21,645 nt of DNA from CAKUFA01 sp963618735. GTDB taxonomy: Bacteria; Bacillota; Clostridia; Christensenellales; Aristaeellaceae. A program made the translations under genes and the position numbers. The notes under the pieces were generated by a model. It saw nothing but the letters and a program-made list of their open reading frames with translations. It ran no database searches and was not told the DNA's origin. Location: assembly GCA_963618735.1 (NCBI GenBank), contig CAVEUM010000029.1, positions 1-21,645 of the forward strand, written 5' to 3'. Every line of letters starts with the position of its first letter. Position 1 is the stretch's first letter. This document shows positions 14,423-21,266 of this stretch, piece after piece.

Positions 14423-16124
14423 GGCTGCGCACCTCCCTGTCTGCATCAATAAAGCATTCCACGAAGCCCACGGGGTCGGCAATATCGCAGACGGAGGCCA
14501 GGGTGAACAGGCTTGTTTCCTTCAGCGCCGCCTTCTCAACCAGCGGCGGTGAGCACAGCACCGCAGCGGGAGATGTATCTGCAATGAGCTGACCCTTGCT
14601 GAAGACCAGCGCGCGGCTGGTGTATTCCAGCATGAGGTGCATATCGTGGGTAATCATGATGACCGTAACGCCCTGGTTATTCAGAGAGCGGAGGAATTCC
14701 ATAATTTCCGTGTAGTGGAAGAAATCCTGGCCTGCAGTGGGCTCATCCAGAATGATGATTTTCGGCCCCATAACCAGCACACTGGCGATGGTCACCCGCT
14801 TCTTTTGCCCAAAGGACAGGGCGGAAATGGGCCAGTTGCGGAAGGGATACAGGCCGCAGATTTTCAGCGTTTCTTCCACACGGGCGTTTTTTTCTTCTTC
14901 GGTGAGATTCATGCGGGATAGTCCCAGCGCCACCTCATCGCGGATCATCGATTTGGAAATCATCTGATTGGGATTCTGCATCACATAACCGATGGACTGG
15001 GCACGCAGGCGGATGTTGTCATCCTTCAAATCCCGTCCCTTCAGGGTGATGGTGCCGCTCTGCTGGGTTTCAAAGCCGCAAATGAGCTTCGCCAGGGTCG
15101 ATTTGCCTGCGCCGTTCTGTCCCACAATGGCCAGCATTTCGCCTTCCTCAATGTCAAAAGAAACGCGGGACAGATTGTTGTGATCCCCTGCATAGCTGAA
15201 GGTCAGGTCATGGACGGAGAGCAGCGGCGAACGCTTGTCGGATGCGCGGCGCTTCTGTGCTTCGGTGAACCACGTGCGAACCCTGGCTTTGTCCTCTCGG
15301 GAAAGGGTGAGGGTCTGCATTTGCCCCGGATGAAGGGCAGGATGAATCGCAACGCCGGCATAGCGAAGGGCAGTGACGTACAGCGGTTCACGGATGCCGT
15401 TTTCGGTAAGCAGTTTGGTGGAAAGAAGCTCGTCCGGGGTCATGTCGGCCAGAATTTCACCGTCCCCCATGAGGATGATGCGATCCACATGCTTCCACAG
15501 CACGTCTTCCAGCCGATGCTCAATGATGATGACCGTGGCCTCAGTCTGGCGCTGAATGTCGTCAATCAGCTCCATGGTCTGCTTGCCTGCGGCAGGGTCA
15601 AGGTTGGCCAGGGGTTCATCAAAGAGGAGAATTTTCACGTCATCCACCATGACGCCTGCCAGACTGACCCGCTGCTTCTGTCCGCCGGAAAGCTCGTGGG
15701 GCTCACTGTCCAGATGATCCTCGATGTGCACCAGCTCCGCCGCCTTGCGGGTGATTTCGTGCATTTCGTCCTCAGGCGTGCAGCTGTTTTCCAGCGCGAA
15801 GGCAATATCCTCCGCCACGGTGAGGCCGATGAACTGGCCATCGGGGTCCTGAAGCACCGTGCCTACGTGAGCGGACAGCTGAAAGATGCCGCTTTTCGGG
15901 GCATCAAGCCCATCTACAGTCAAACTTCCCGTGACTTCTCCGGGGTAGCTGAAGGGAATCAGCCCGTTGATGCAGTTGCCCAGGGTGCTCTTGCCGCATC
16001 CTGACGGTCCCGCGATCAGCACACGTTCCCCCGGCATAATGTTCAGGTTGATGTGCCTGAGGGTCGGCTCCTTCTGCGCCCGATATTGGAAGCTGAAGTC
16101 CTGAAAGGAAATGATCGGCTGCAT
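14412..16124 (-). CDS. ecfA: ECF transporter double ATP-binding protein
   Basis: This 570-aa protein has two ABC ATPase domains in one chain, equivalent to EcfA1 plus EcfA2. Domain 1 has Walker A GPSGCGKST (39-47), signature LSGGQ (145-149), Walker B ILLFDEP (165-171) and switch His203. Domain 2 has GQNGAGKST (335-343), signature LSFGQ (436-440), IIILDEP (456-462) and His493. The SFGQ variant is usual for Ecf ATPases. All catalytic parts look intact, so both sites should bind ATP. The start ATG 16124 follows GGAGGAG; a longer frame upstream has no site. It energises uptake by the neighbouring membrane and substrate-binding components. Confidence 0.95.
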   Translation of the reverse strand: MQPIISFQDFSFQYRAQKEPTLRHINLNIMPGERVLIAGPSGCGKSTLGNCINGLIPFSYPGEVTGSLTVDGLDAPKSGIFQLSAHVGTVLQDPDGQFIGLTVAEDIAFALENSCTPEDEMHEITRKAAELVHIEDHLDSEPHELSGGQKQRVSLAGVMVDDVKILLFDEPLANLDPAAGKQTMELIDDIQRQTEATVIIIEHRLEDVLWKHVDRIILMGDGEILADMTPDELLSTKLLTENGIREPLYVTALRYAGVAIHPALHPGQMQTLTLSREDKARVRTWFTEAQKRRASDKRSPLLSVHDLTFSYAGDHNNLSRVSFDIEEGEMLAIVGQNGAGKSTLAKLICGFETQQSGTITLKGRDLKDDNIRLRAQSIGYVMQNPNQMISKSMIRDEVALGLSRMNLTEEEKNARVEETLKICGLYPFRNWPISALSFGQKKRVTIASVLVMGPKIIILDEPTAGQDFFHYTEIMEFLRSLNNQGVTVIMITHDMHLMLEYTSRALVFSKGQLIADTSPAAVLCSPPLVEKAALKETSLFTLASVCDIADPVGFVECFIDADREVRSHGR

Positions 16125-16142
16125 GATGCTCCTCCTGCCCGA

Positions 16143-16190
16143 AAGAGGCTGCCGCACGCCGCGTTGTTCATCGTCATGCAACAGCCTCTT
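16143..16190 (-). promoter_or_regulatory. Hairpin between ECF substrate and ATPase genes
   Basis: AAGAGGCTG and CAGCCTCTT form a perfect 9-bp stem with a 30-base loop, just before the ecfA ribosome site and 31 bases past the stop of the substrate-component gene. No T-run follows on the - strand, so it is more likely an mRNA-stability or spacing element than a terminator. Confidence 0.4.
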
Positions 16191-16221
16191 GTATTTGCGG
16201 GGTATGATCGATCGGGAAAAC

Positions 16222-16773
16222 TTATTCCTTGCCCAAAGAGCCCTTCTTGGCAATGGTCTTGGTGTAAGCAGCAATCAGCAGGCCGCCAACCACCGCCGCG
16301 GTCAGCGTGTTGACAACAGCGGCCATAGCGCCCTGAGCGAACACCTTGTCTGCAGGCTCAGCATAGATCAGGATATCCAGCACAGGTGCCACGGCGAGCC
16401 ATGCCACCACATGGGCAACCACGTTGGCCACCACGTACAGGATGATGTCCTTCTTGGCAAACTCGCCTTCGTTCACCTTCAGCTTCTTGGCAAACAGGCC
16501 AACCACCACGCCCACGAAAGCGGAAGCGATGACCCAGCTCCACCAGGGACTGCCGCCCCAGCTCAGGTCAATCAGGGTGTGACCGATGAAGCCGATGAGG
16601 CCGCCCGCCACAGGGCCGTAAATCGCGGCCAGCAGGCCAAGCACGGCGTACTGCAGGCAGATGTTGGTGTTCGGGATGCCGCTGGGGATGGACACGAACC
16701 GTCCCAGCACGAAGAACAGTGCTGCGCCAATGGCAACAGCCACGACGGTCTTCACAGAAAAATTCTTGCGCAT
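16222..16773 (-). CDS. ECF substrate-binding component, UPF0397 family
   Basis: This 183-aa membrane protein carries the UPF0397 pattern: NFSVKTVVAVAIGAALFFVL, then RFVSIPSGIPNTNICLQYA, GPVAGGLIGFIGH and GSPWWSWVIASAFVGVVVGL. Five or six spans are expected. The family is the S component of an ECF importer and is often labelled riboflavin-type by automatic annotation, but its ligand is not firmly known to me. I set the start at ATG 16773 because GGAGGG lies seven bases before it; the upstream in-frame ATG at 16788 is part of that ribosome-site region. It is the first gene of an S-A-T-barnase unit with its own promoter. Confidence 0.88.
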   Translation of the reverse strand: MRKNFSVKTVVAVAIGAALFFVLGRFVSIPSGIPNTNICLQYAVLGLLAAIYGPVAGGLIGFIGHTLIDLSWGGSPWWSWVIASAFVGVVVGLFAKKLKVNEGEFAKKDIILYVVANVVAHVVAWLAVAPVLDILIYAEPADKVFAQGAMAAVVNTLTAAVVGGLLIAAYTKTIAKKGSLGKE

Positions 16774-16826
16774 GTTGTTTCCCTCCATACAAATTCCTTC
16801 CGATCTTTCAATGAACGGACCTATTC

Positions 16827-16855
16827 ATCATACACCGCCTGCATAGTTTGCGCAA
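16827..16855 (-). promoter_or_regulatory. Sigma-A promoter of the ECF/barnase operon
   Basis: Read on the - strand, TTGCGC (16855-16850) and TATGAT (16832-16827) are spaced by 17 bases. They lie between the rlmH terminator and the ECF substrate gene. Confidence 0.65.
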
Positions 16856-16878
16856 GGGGGATTTTTGGAAGAAAGACG

Positions 16879-16917
16879 AACGGGAGCAGGCTTTTCAATG
16901 AAAAACCCACTCCCGTT
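16879..16917 (-). terminator. Terminator after rlmH
   Basis: On the - strand, AACGGGAG pairs with CTCCCGTT around an inner GGTTTTTC/GAAAAGCC arm. The following CGTCTTTCTTCC is only moderately T-rich. Confidence 0.65.
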
Positions 16918-16931
16918 ATGAAATGACAGGC

Positions 16932-17411
16932 TTATTTGTGGTACCGCTCCCCTGCACGGATTTTCATGGCGCGGTAGAGCTGCTCCAGCATCATCACCCG
17001 TGCCAGCTGGTGGGGAAAGGTCATTTTGCTCATGCTCATCTGCTCATTGGCACGGGCAATCACCTTGTCGGACAGTCCCAGGCTTCCGCCAATGACGAAC
17101 ACAATGGAGGAATATCCCCGCTCCATGAGCGTGCTCAGGTGGTCGCTCAATTCAGGGGAAGCCCACTGTTTGCCGGGAATGGTGAGGGCAATGACGTAAT
17201 CCGTCGGGCGGATTTTCTGCAGGATGCTCTCGCCTTCCCTGTCCTTGATTTGCTTTTCCTGGGCAGGGGACGCGTCCTGCGGCTCGGGCAGGTCGGGCAG
17301 CTCGATTTCTTCCACCTTGCCGAAGCGGGACAGGCGCTTGAGGTATTCGTCGGCCATGGCGCGGAAGGGTTTTTCCTTCATTTTGCCCACGGCGATGAGG
17401 GTAAAGGACAT
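16932..17411 (-). CDS. rlmH: 23S rRNA pseudouridine-1915 N3-methyltransferase RlmH
   Basis: This 159-aa SPOUT-class enzyme has the length and ends of RlmH: it begins MSFTLIAVGKMKEKPF, has DYVIALTIPGKQWASPEL and the knot motif FVIGGSLGLSD, and ends GERYHK. It methylates the pseudouridine in helix 69 of 23S rRNA using S-adenosylmethionine. I chose ATG 17411 because GAGGAGG stands just before it and the protein then starts as the family does; the open frame continues upstream into the palindromic spacer. It follows the deacetylase gene after 59 bases and ends before a hairpin terminator. Confidence 0.97.
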   Translation of the reverse strand: MSFTLIAVGKMKEKPFRAMADEYLKRLSRFGKVEEIELPDLPEPQDASPAQEKQIKDREGESILQKIRPTDYVIALTIPGKQWASPELSDHLSTLMERGYSSIVFVIGGSLGLSDKVIARANEQMSMSKMTFPHQLARVMMLEQLYRAMKIRAGERYHK

Positions 17412-17427
17412 TGCAAGCCTCCTCACA

Positions 17428-17466
17428 GAGCTTCGACAAAGCGGCTGCGCCATTTTCATGAAGCTC
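17428..17466 (-). repeat. Short palindromic spacer related to the 6744-7017 element
   Basis: GAGCTTC and GAAGCTC arms form a 7-bp stem with an inner GGCGCAGCC turn. One arm includes GCCGCTTTGTCGAA, a 14-base match to the arm of the hairpin at 6781-6810. It lies between the deacetylase and rlmH genes and looks like a worn single-hairpin relative of the larger cluster. Confidence 0.5.
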
Positions 17467-17470
17467 CTGC

Positions 17471-18811
17471 TTATTTTTTGCTCGTGTCGCCGTCTACGCA
17501 GCGGTAGTAGACCGTATCGGCTTGAAGCTCCACACCGTCCTTGGCGAAGAGCTCGTCAATGGTCAGGAGCATGTAGCCCTCTTCCTGCAGGTACTGGGCG
17601 ATTTTCTTGGCAGACTCGGGGGTGTTGTCCTTGATGTCGTGGCAGAGGATGATATCTCCATCGGAGATTTCCTTCTTCACCTTGCTCAGCACCGCGGAGG
17701 AAGACTTGCCGCGCCAGTCGTAGGTATCCAGACTCCACTGGATGAGCGGCCAGCCAGTCTTGGCCTTAATCATTTGCGGATACAGGCCATAGGGTACGCG
17801 GTTGTAGCGGGTAGGGATGCCGATGGCGGCAATCAGTGCCTTGTTGCACTTTTCCGGCATGGCGCGCATCTTGGATGCGGAGGATTTCCGCACATCGCCG
17901 TGGGTCCAGTTGTGGGAACCAATGGCGTTGCCCTCGTCGTGCTCACGCTGAATCAGGTCATCATATTCCTTAATGCGATTACCGATAACGAAGAAGGTTG
18001 CCCGCTCACCCACCTCCAGCAGGCTGTTGAGCACCAGGGTGGTGTTGGTGCGGCTGGGGCCATCGTCAAAGGTCAGGGCACAGGTCTTGTAGTAGGTCAG
18101 ATTATCTGTCTCCGTCTGCGCCCTGTCCGTCATGTAAGAGCGGATGTCGGGGTAGAAAAGGGTGACCTCCATCAGAGAATGATGCTCGGGATAGAGCGTT
18201 TCTGCCGGGATGTGCAGCACCAGGGACAGGCCGTGCAGGGTGAAAGGCGTGCTTTCCAGCGCCTCACGGGTACACAGCGCTTCAACGGCGGTTTCGTCGG
18301 CATCCTCATCGGGGAAATAGGCGGTGACCTGCGTGCGCACCGCATCCTCAAGGAGCTGCCAGCCCTCGCTGTCCTCATCAAAGATGTCCGTCAGGTGAAT
18401 CTCCTCGCCCGTGGTCATGTCGTAGGTGCGGCTGGTGATTTGCTGCCCGATGAGATCCCGATGGTAGGTAACCCGAGCCTGCACCAGAAAGCTCATCCAG
18501 GTAAGGCCTGTGCGGCTGTAGCGGATGTCCACATCCAGCCTGGAATTCTTGCTGGTCTTGTTGGCTGCCTTGGCCAGGGTAGGGGCAATTTCGTCCACAT
18601 AGGCCTGGGAAATGGATGCCAGCTCCGCATCTACGCTGTCCAGCACGGTGTCTGCCGTCCACACGCGCACGATGCTCTTGTTATCCTGCGTGGTGTCCTT
18701 CTTGGTCAGGGTGACCTTGTGGCAGGCCTGAAATCCTTCGGCCTCCGCCGCAGGCAGCAGGGACAAGGCGAGAATCAGGGTCAGGATCAGCGCTGTCAAC
18801 CGCTTCATCAT
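17471..18811 (-). CDS. PdaC-like polysaccharide deacetylase
   Basis: This 446-aa exported protein has a signal peptide (about 1-25, ending PAAEAEG), an N-terminal region (about 30-235) resembling the DUF4163/DUF3298 pair of Bacillus PdaC, and a C-terminal NodB domain. NodB motifs are complete: TFDDG (247-251, Asp249/Asp250), SHNWTH (His300, His304), RVPYG (338-342), WSLDTYDW (359-366) and ILCHD (His391). The metal site is intact, so it should remove acetyl groups from N-acetyl sugars, most likely in peptidoglycan outside the cell. GAGGAG precedes ATG 18811. A hairpin with a weak T-tract separates it from the upstream DUF1292 gene. Confidence 0.93.
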   Translation of the reverse strand: MMKRLTALILTLILALSLLPAAEAEGFQACHKVTLTKKDTTQDNKSIVRVWTADTVLDSVDAELASISQAYVDEIAPTLAKAANKTSKNSRLDVDIRYSRTGLTWMSFLVQARVTYHRDLIGQQITSRTYDMTTGEEIHLTDIFDEDSEGWQLLEDAVRTQVTAYFPDEDADETAVEALCTREALESTPFTLHGLSLVLHIPAETLYPEHHSLMEVTLFYPDIRSYMTDRAQTETDNLTYYKTCALTFDDGPSRTNTTLVLNSLLEVGERATFFVIGNRIKEYDDLIQREHDEGNAIGSHNWTHGDVRKSSASKMRAMPEKCNKALIAAIGIPTRYNRVPYGLYPQMIKAKTGWPLIQWSLDTYDWRGKSSSAVLSKVKKEISDGDIILCHDIKDNTPESAKKIAQYLQEEGYMLLTIDELFAKDGVELQADTVYYRCVDGDTSKK

Positions 18812-18831
18812 GAATTTTCTCCTCTTTTGAA

Positions 18832-18864
18832 AAGAACCAAAGGGCCACGGAGAACCGTGACCCT
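18832..18864 (-). terminator. Probable terminator before the deacetylase gene
   Basis: On the - strand, AGGGTCACGG (18864-18855) pairs with CCGTGGCCCT (18850-18841) with one G-U pair and a TTCT loop, followed by TTGGTTCTT. The weak T-tract may allow read-through into the deacetylase gene, which has no clear promoter of its own. Confidence 0.6.
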
Positions 18865-18877
18865 CAGGCAGTTTGTG

Positions 18878-19174
18878 TCATTCTTCTTCCGGCAAATCGG
18901 CCACTGCGCTCTGCACGTTCATGGCGCAGTACTTGGCGAAGACCTGTTCGACCACGTCTTCTTCCTCGGCCACCACGAAGGACAGTTCGCCGTTTTCTTC
19001 CTCTACGCGGGTCACGAGAATCTGCTCCTCACCGTTCGCGTCGGTTTCCATTTCGATGAGCACGACATAGTCCTGCCCGGCGTAAGGAATGGTCGCGCCG
19101 TAGTGAAAACGATACACCGTGCCGTCCGGGGAGGTCAGCTCCACCACGGCGTCATTCAGGTCAGGCGTATCCAT
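18878..19174 (-). CDS. DUF1292 protein
   Basis: This 98-aa acidic protein has the DUF1292 (YrzB-like) form: an opening strand pair (DAVVELTSPDGTVYRFHYG), a middle YVVLIEMETDANGEEQILV and a terminal FVVAEEEDVVEQVFAKY helix. The function of the family is unknown. Its ATG overlaps by one base the stop of the RuvX-DUF1292 gene (TGATG), so translation is probably coupled. It is the second DUF1292 domain in a row; the two are clearly different in sequence, which points to an old duplication or separate origins. Confidence 0.85.
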   Translation of the reverse strand: MDTPDLNDAVVELTSPDGTVYRFHYGATIPYAGQDYVVLIEMETDANGEEQILVTRVEEENGELSFVVAEEEDVVEQVFAKYCAMNVQSAVADLPEEE

Positions 19175-19938
19175 CAGTCTTCGTCCTCGACTTCGTCGCC
19201 TTCTTCTACGAGCTGCTCGAAGCGGGCGAACACGGCCTGAGCGGTGTCGTCATCATCCACATACTCGTAGTAGTCATTGCCCTCGTCGTCCTTCATGATC
19301 TTCATGATGACAACGCCGCCTTCTTCCTCGTCCTCTTCCAGATCCTCTTCGGGGATCATGAGCACGATGTAGGCTTCATCTTCGTAATCCAGGGTAGCCA
19401 GATGCTCAAAGCGAACGGTTTCGCCGTTTTCATCCAGCAGCTCGATGATGTTATCTTCTTCTTCGGGGATGTTGTTCATGTTATCAGCCATGATGTTGTC
19501 CTCACTTTCATTGCTCTGCTGAGCGTTTATTGCAGTATCCAGCCATTGCTGAAGAATCACCGCCGCGGCAACCTTATCCACATTCTGTTTCCGCTGGGCG
19601 CGATGCATGTTGTCTTCCAGCAGGGCATTTTCGGCGGTCACAGTGGTGAGCCGCTCGTCTTGATAATACACCGTTAGCCCCGCTTTTTCAAGCTGTTGGC
19701 AAAAAAGCTTTACTTTTTGTGCCTGAAAACCTTCCGTGCCGTCCATATTCAGGGGAAGACCGCTCAGAACCAGCGTGGTTTCGTACTGGTCACACAGCTC
19801 TTTCACCCGCCTGACGTCCGGGCCGAAGCCAACACGATGGATGACTTCCACCGGGGAGGCGATCATGCGGAGACTGTCACTGACGGCAACGCCGATGCGG
19901 ACATCGCCAATATCCAGACAAAGGATTCTCTCGTTCAT
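19174..19938 (-). CDS. ruvX: Holliday junction resolvase-like RuvX fused to DUF1292
   Basis: This 254-aa frame joins two proteins normally encoded side by side. Residues 1-138 are RuvX/YqgF, an RNase H-fold nuclease linked to pre-16S rRNA 5' end maturation: LCLDIGDVRIGVAVSD, LSGLPLNMDGTEG, YYQDERLTTV and VDKVAAAVILQQW carry the expected acidic residues (Asp9, Asp121). After a short linker, residues 150-254 form an acidic DUF1292 domain (IIELLDENGETVRFEHLATL). Met150 (ATG at 19489-19491) has GTGAGG eight bases upstream, so a separate DUF1292 product may also be made. The start ATG 19938 follows TAAGGAG, which overlaps the M16 peptidase stop. Confidence 0.9.
   Translation of the reverse strand: MNERILCLDIGDVRIGVAVSDSLRMIASPVEVIHRVGFGPDVRRVKELCDQYETTLVLSGLPLNMDGTEGFQAQKVKLFCQQLEKAGLTVYYQDERLTTVTAENALLEDNMHRAQRKQNVDKVAAAVILQQWLDTAINAQQSNESEDNIMADNMNNIPEEEDNIIELLDENGETVRFEHLATLDYEDEAYIVLMIPEEDLEEDEEEGGVVIMKIMKDDEGNDYYEYVDDDDTAQAVFARFEQLVEEGDEVEDED
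19489..19505 (-). promoter_or_regulatory. Internal ribosome site and start inside the ruvX frame
   Basis: On the - strand, GTGAGG (19505-19500), eight bases and ATG (19491-19489) form a good start signal inside the fused frame. A TGA in another frame lies just upstream. It would yield a 105-aa DUF1292 protein. Confidence 0.6.
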
Positions 19939-19947
19939 GCGTACTCC

Positions 19948-21222
19948 TTACAGCACAACGCTGCCGAAATCCTCGGCGCCCTTTCCTGCTGCGGACAGGC
20001 AGGGCACCACGGTCAGACTCTGACGGGCGTAGTCCATGACCTCGTCATAGGTCAGGGATTCAATCTTGCGGATGGTCTCATCCGGGGTGAAGGTGCGGCC
20101 AAGGTGCAGCAGACTCCGTCCCATGGCCTGCATTCTGCCGCCGGGGCTTTCCAGTCCCAGCAGATACCCGCCGCGGAGCTGGGTCTTGGCATCGTGGAAT
20201 TCCTTTTCCGTAATGCCGTCGTCCGTCAGGTGCTTCAGCTCCTTGCGGATTTCCTCCAGCACAACCCGGCCATTTTTGGGGGATACGCCGGCATAGATGC
20301 CGAAGGTGCCGCAGCCCACATAGTTGTTGGAGAAGGAGTAGATGGAGTAGGCCATGCCCATCTCCTCGCGGATGCGCTGGAACAGGCGGCTGGACATGCT
20401 TCCGCCCAGCACGGTGCTCAGAACGGCCTGGGCGTAGCGGCTTTCAGAGCCAAAGGGCAGGCCGGGGAAACCCAGGCACAGGTGCAGCTGCTCGGTATCC
20501 TTGTTTTTCACACAAATCTGACCGCGCTGCAGGGCGGCCTTAGGAGCGGCAATGCGCTCGCCGGGATTCTGCCATGCACCGAAATACTGCTCACAAAGCG
20601 CCAGCACTTTGTCGGGATCATAGTTGCCGGACAGGGACACCACCGTGTTTTCGGGACGGTAGTGCTTGCCGCGGTAGTTGAGAAGATCCTCACGGCTGTA
20701 GTTGGACACCAGTTCGGTGGTGCCGAGAATGGGCATGCCCAGGGACTGATCGCCAAACATGGCCTTGCTCAGCAGGTCGTGCACCAGATCCTCGGGGGAA
20801 TCCTCGTCCATGCCGATTTCTTCCAGGATGACGCCGCGCTCCTTCACAAACTCGTTTGCATCGATGGTGGCGTGTACGGCCATGTCGGCAAGGATGTCCA
20901 CTGCCAGGGGAAGATCCTCATCGATCACCTTGGCATACAGGCAGGTGCAGTCCTTGCCGGTAAAGGCGTTGAGCTGGCCGCCCACAGCGTCCATTTCCTC
21001 GGCGATTTGACGGGCAGTGCGGTGGGTGGTTCCCTTGAACACCATGTGCTCAAGGAAGTGGGACAGACCGTTTTCTGTGGGGGTCTCCATCATGGAGCCT
21101 ACGCCGAGCCAAACGCCGATGGACACCGAACGCAGGTAAGGCAGGCGGTCACCGACGATGCGCAGACCATTGGGAAGCGTCCACAGGTCGGTGAGGCAGG
21201 GGGAAGCGGATGTATTTGCCAT
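19948..21222 (-). CDS. M16-family zinc metallopeptidase
   Basis: This 424-aa protein is a single-chain M16B peptidase of the processing-protease type (YmxG/MlpA-like in Bacillota). The inverted zinc motif HFLEH is at 55-59, and the third ligand lies in VILEEIGM near residues 134-135. The C-terminal M16 domain has GGSMSSRLFQRIREEMGMAYS, with the Arg/Tyr pair used to bind substrate. All catalytic parts are intact. There is no signal peptide, so it is cytoplasmic. The ribosome site before ATG 21222 is weak (GGTGAT). The gene lies directly downstream of the right-hand repeat, with no clear promoter, and heads the run into ruvX nine bases later. Confidence 0.93.
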   Translation of the reverse strand: MANTSASPCLTDLWTLPNGLRIVGDRLPYLRSVSIGVWLGVGSMMETPTENGLSHFLEHMVFKGTTHRTARQIAEEMDAVGGQLNAFTGKDCTCLYAKVIDEDLPLAVDILADMAVHATIDANEFVKERGVILEEIGMDEDSPEDLVHDLLSKAMFGDQSLGMPILGTTELVSNYSREDLLNYRGKHYRPENTVVSLSGNYDPDKVLALCEQYFGAWQNPGERIAAPKAALQRGQICVKNKDTEQLHLCLGFPGLPFGSESRYAQAVLSTVLGGSMSSRLFQRIREEMGMAYSIYSFSNNYVGCGTFGIYAGVSPKNGRVVLEEIRKELKHLTDDGITEKEFHDAKTQLRGGYLLGLESPGGRMQAMGRSLLHLGRTFTPDETIRKIESLTYDEVMDYARQSLTVVPCLSAAGKGAEDFGSVVL

Positions 21223-21243
21223 GGAGCATCACCATGCTTTCTG

Positions 21244-21265
21244 GTTTCTTTTCAACAAAAGAAAC
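21244..21265. other. 9-bp perfect hairpin before the M16 gene
   Basis: GTTTCTTTT, loop CAAC and AAAAGAAAC form a perfect hairpin in the 5' leader of the M16 gene, at the point where the repeat array ends. It could affect mRNA stability; it is not part of the conserved repeat unit. Confidence 0.5.
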
Positions 21266-21266
21266 A

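Noticed and set aside
12947..16773. Barstar gene next to the barnase
   Set aside because: The genes around it are EcfT, EcfA and the UPF0397 protein; no ~90-aa acidic barstar-like frame with a ribosome site was found.
17522..19240. 572-codon open frame on the + strand
   Set aside because: It lies opposite the deacetylase and DUF1292 genes, which have clear motifs and ribosome sites. Long antisense frames are expected from the codon bias here.
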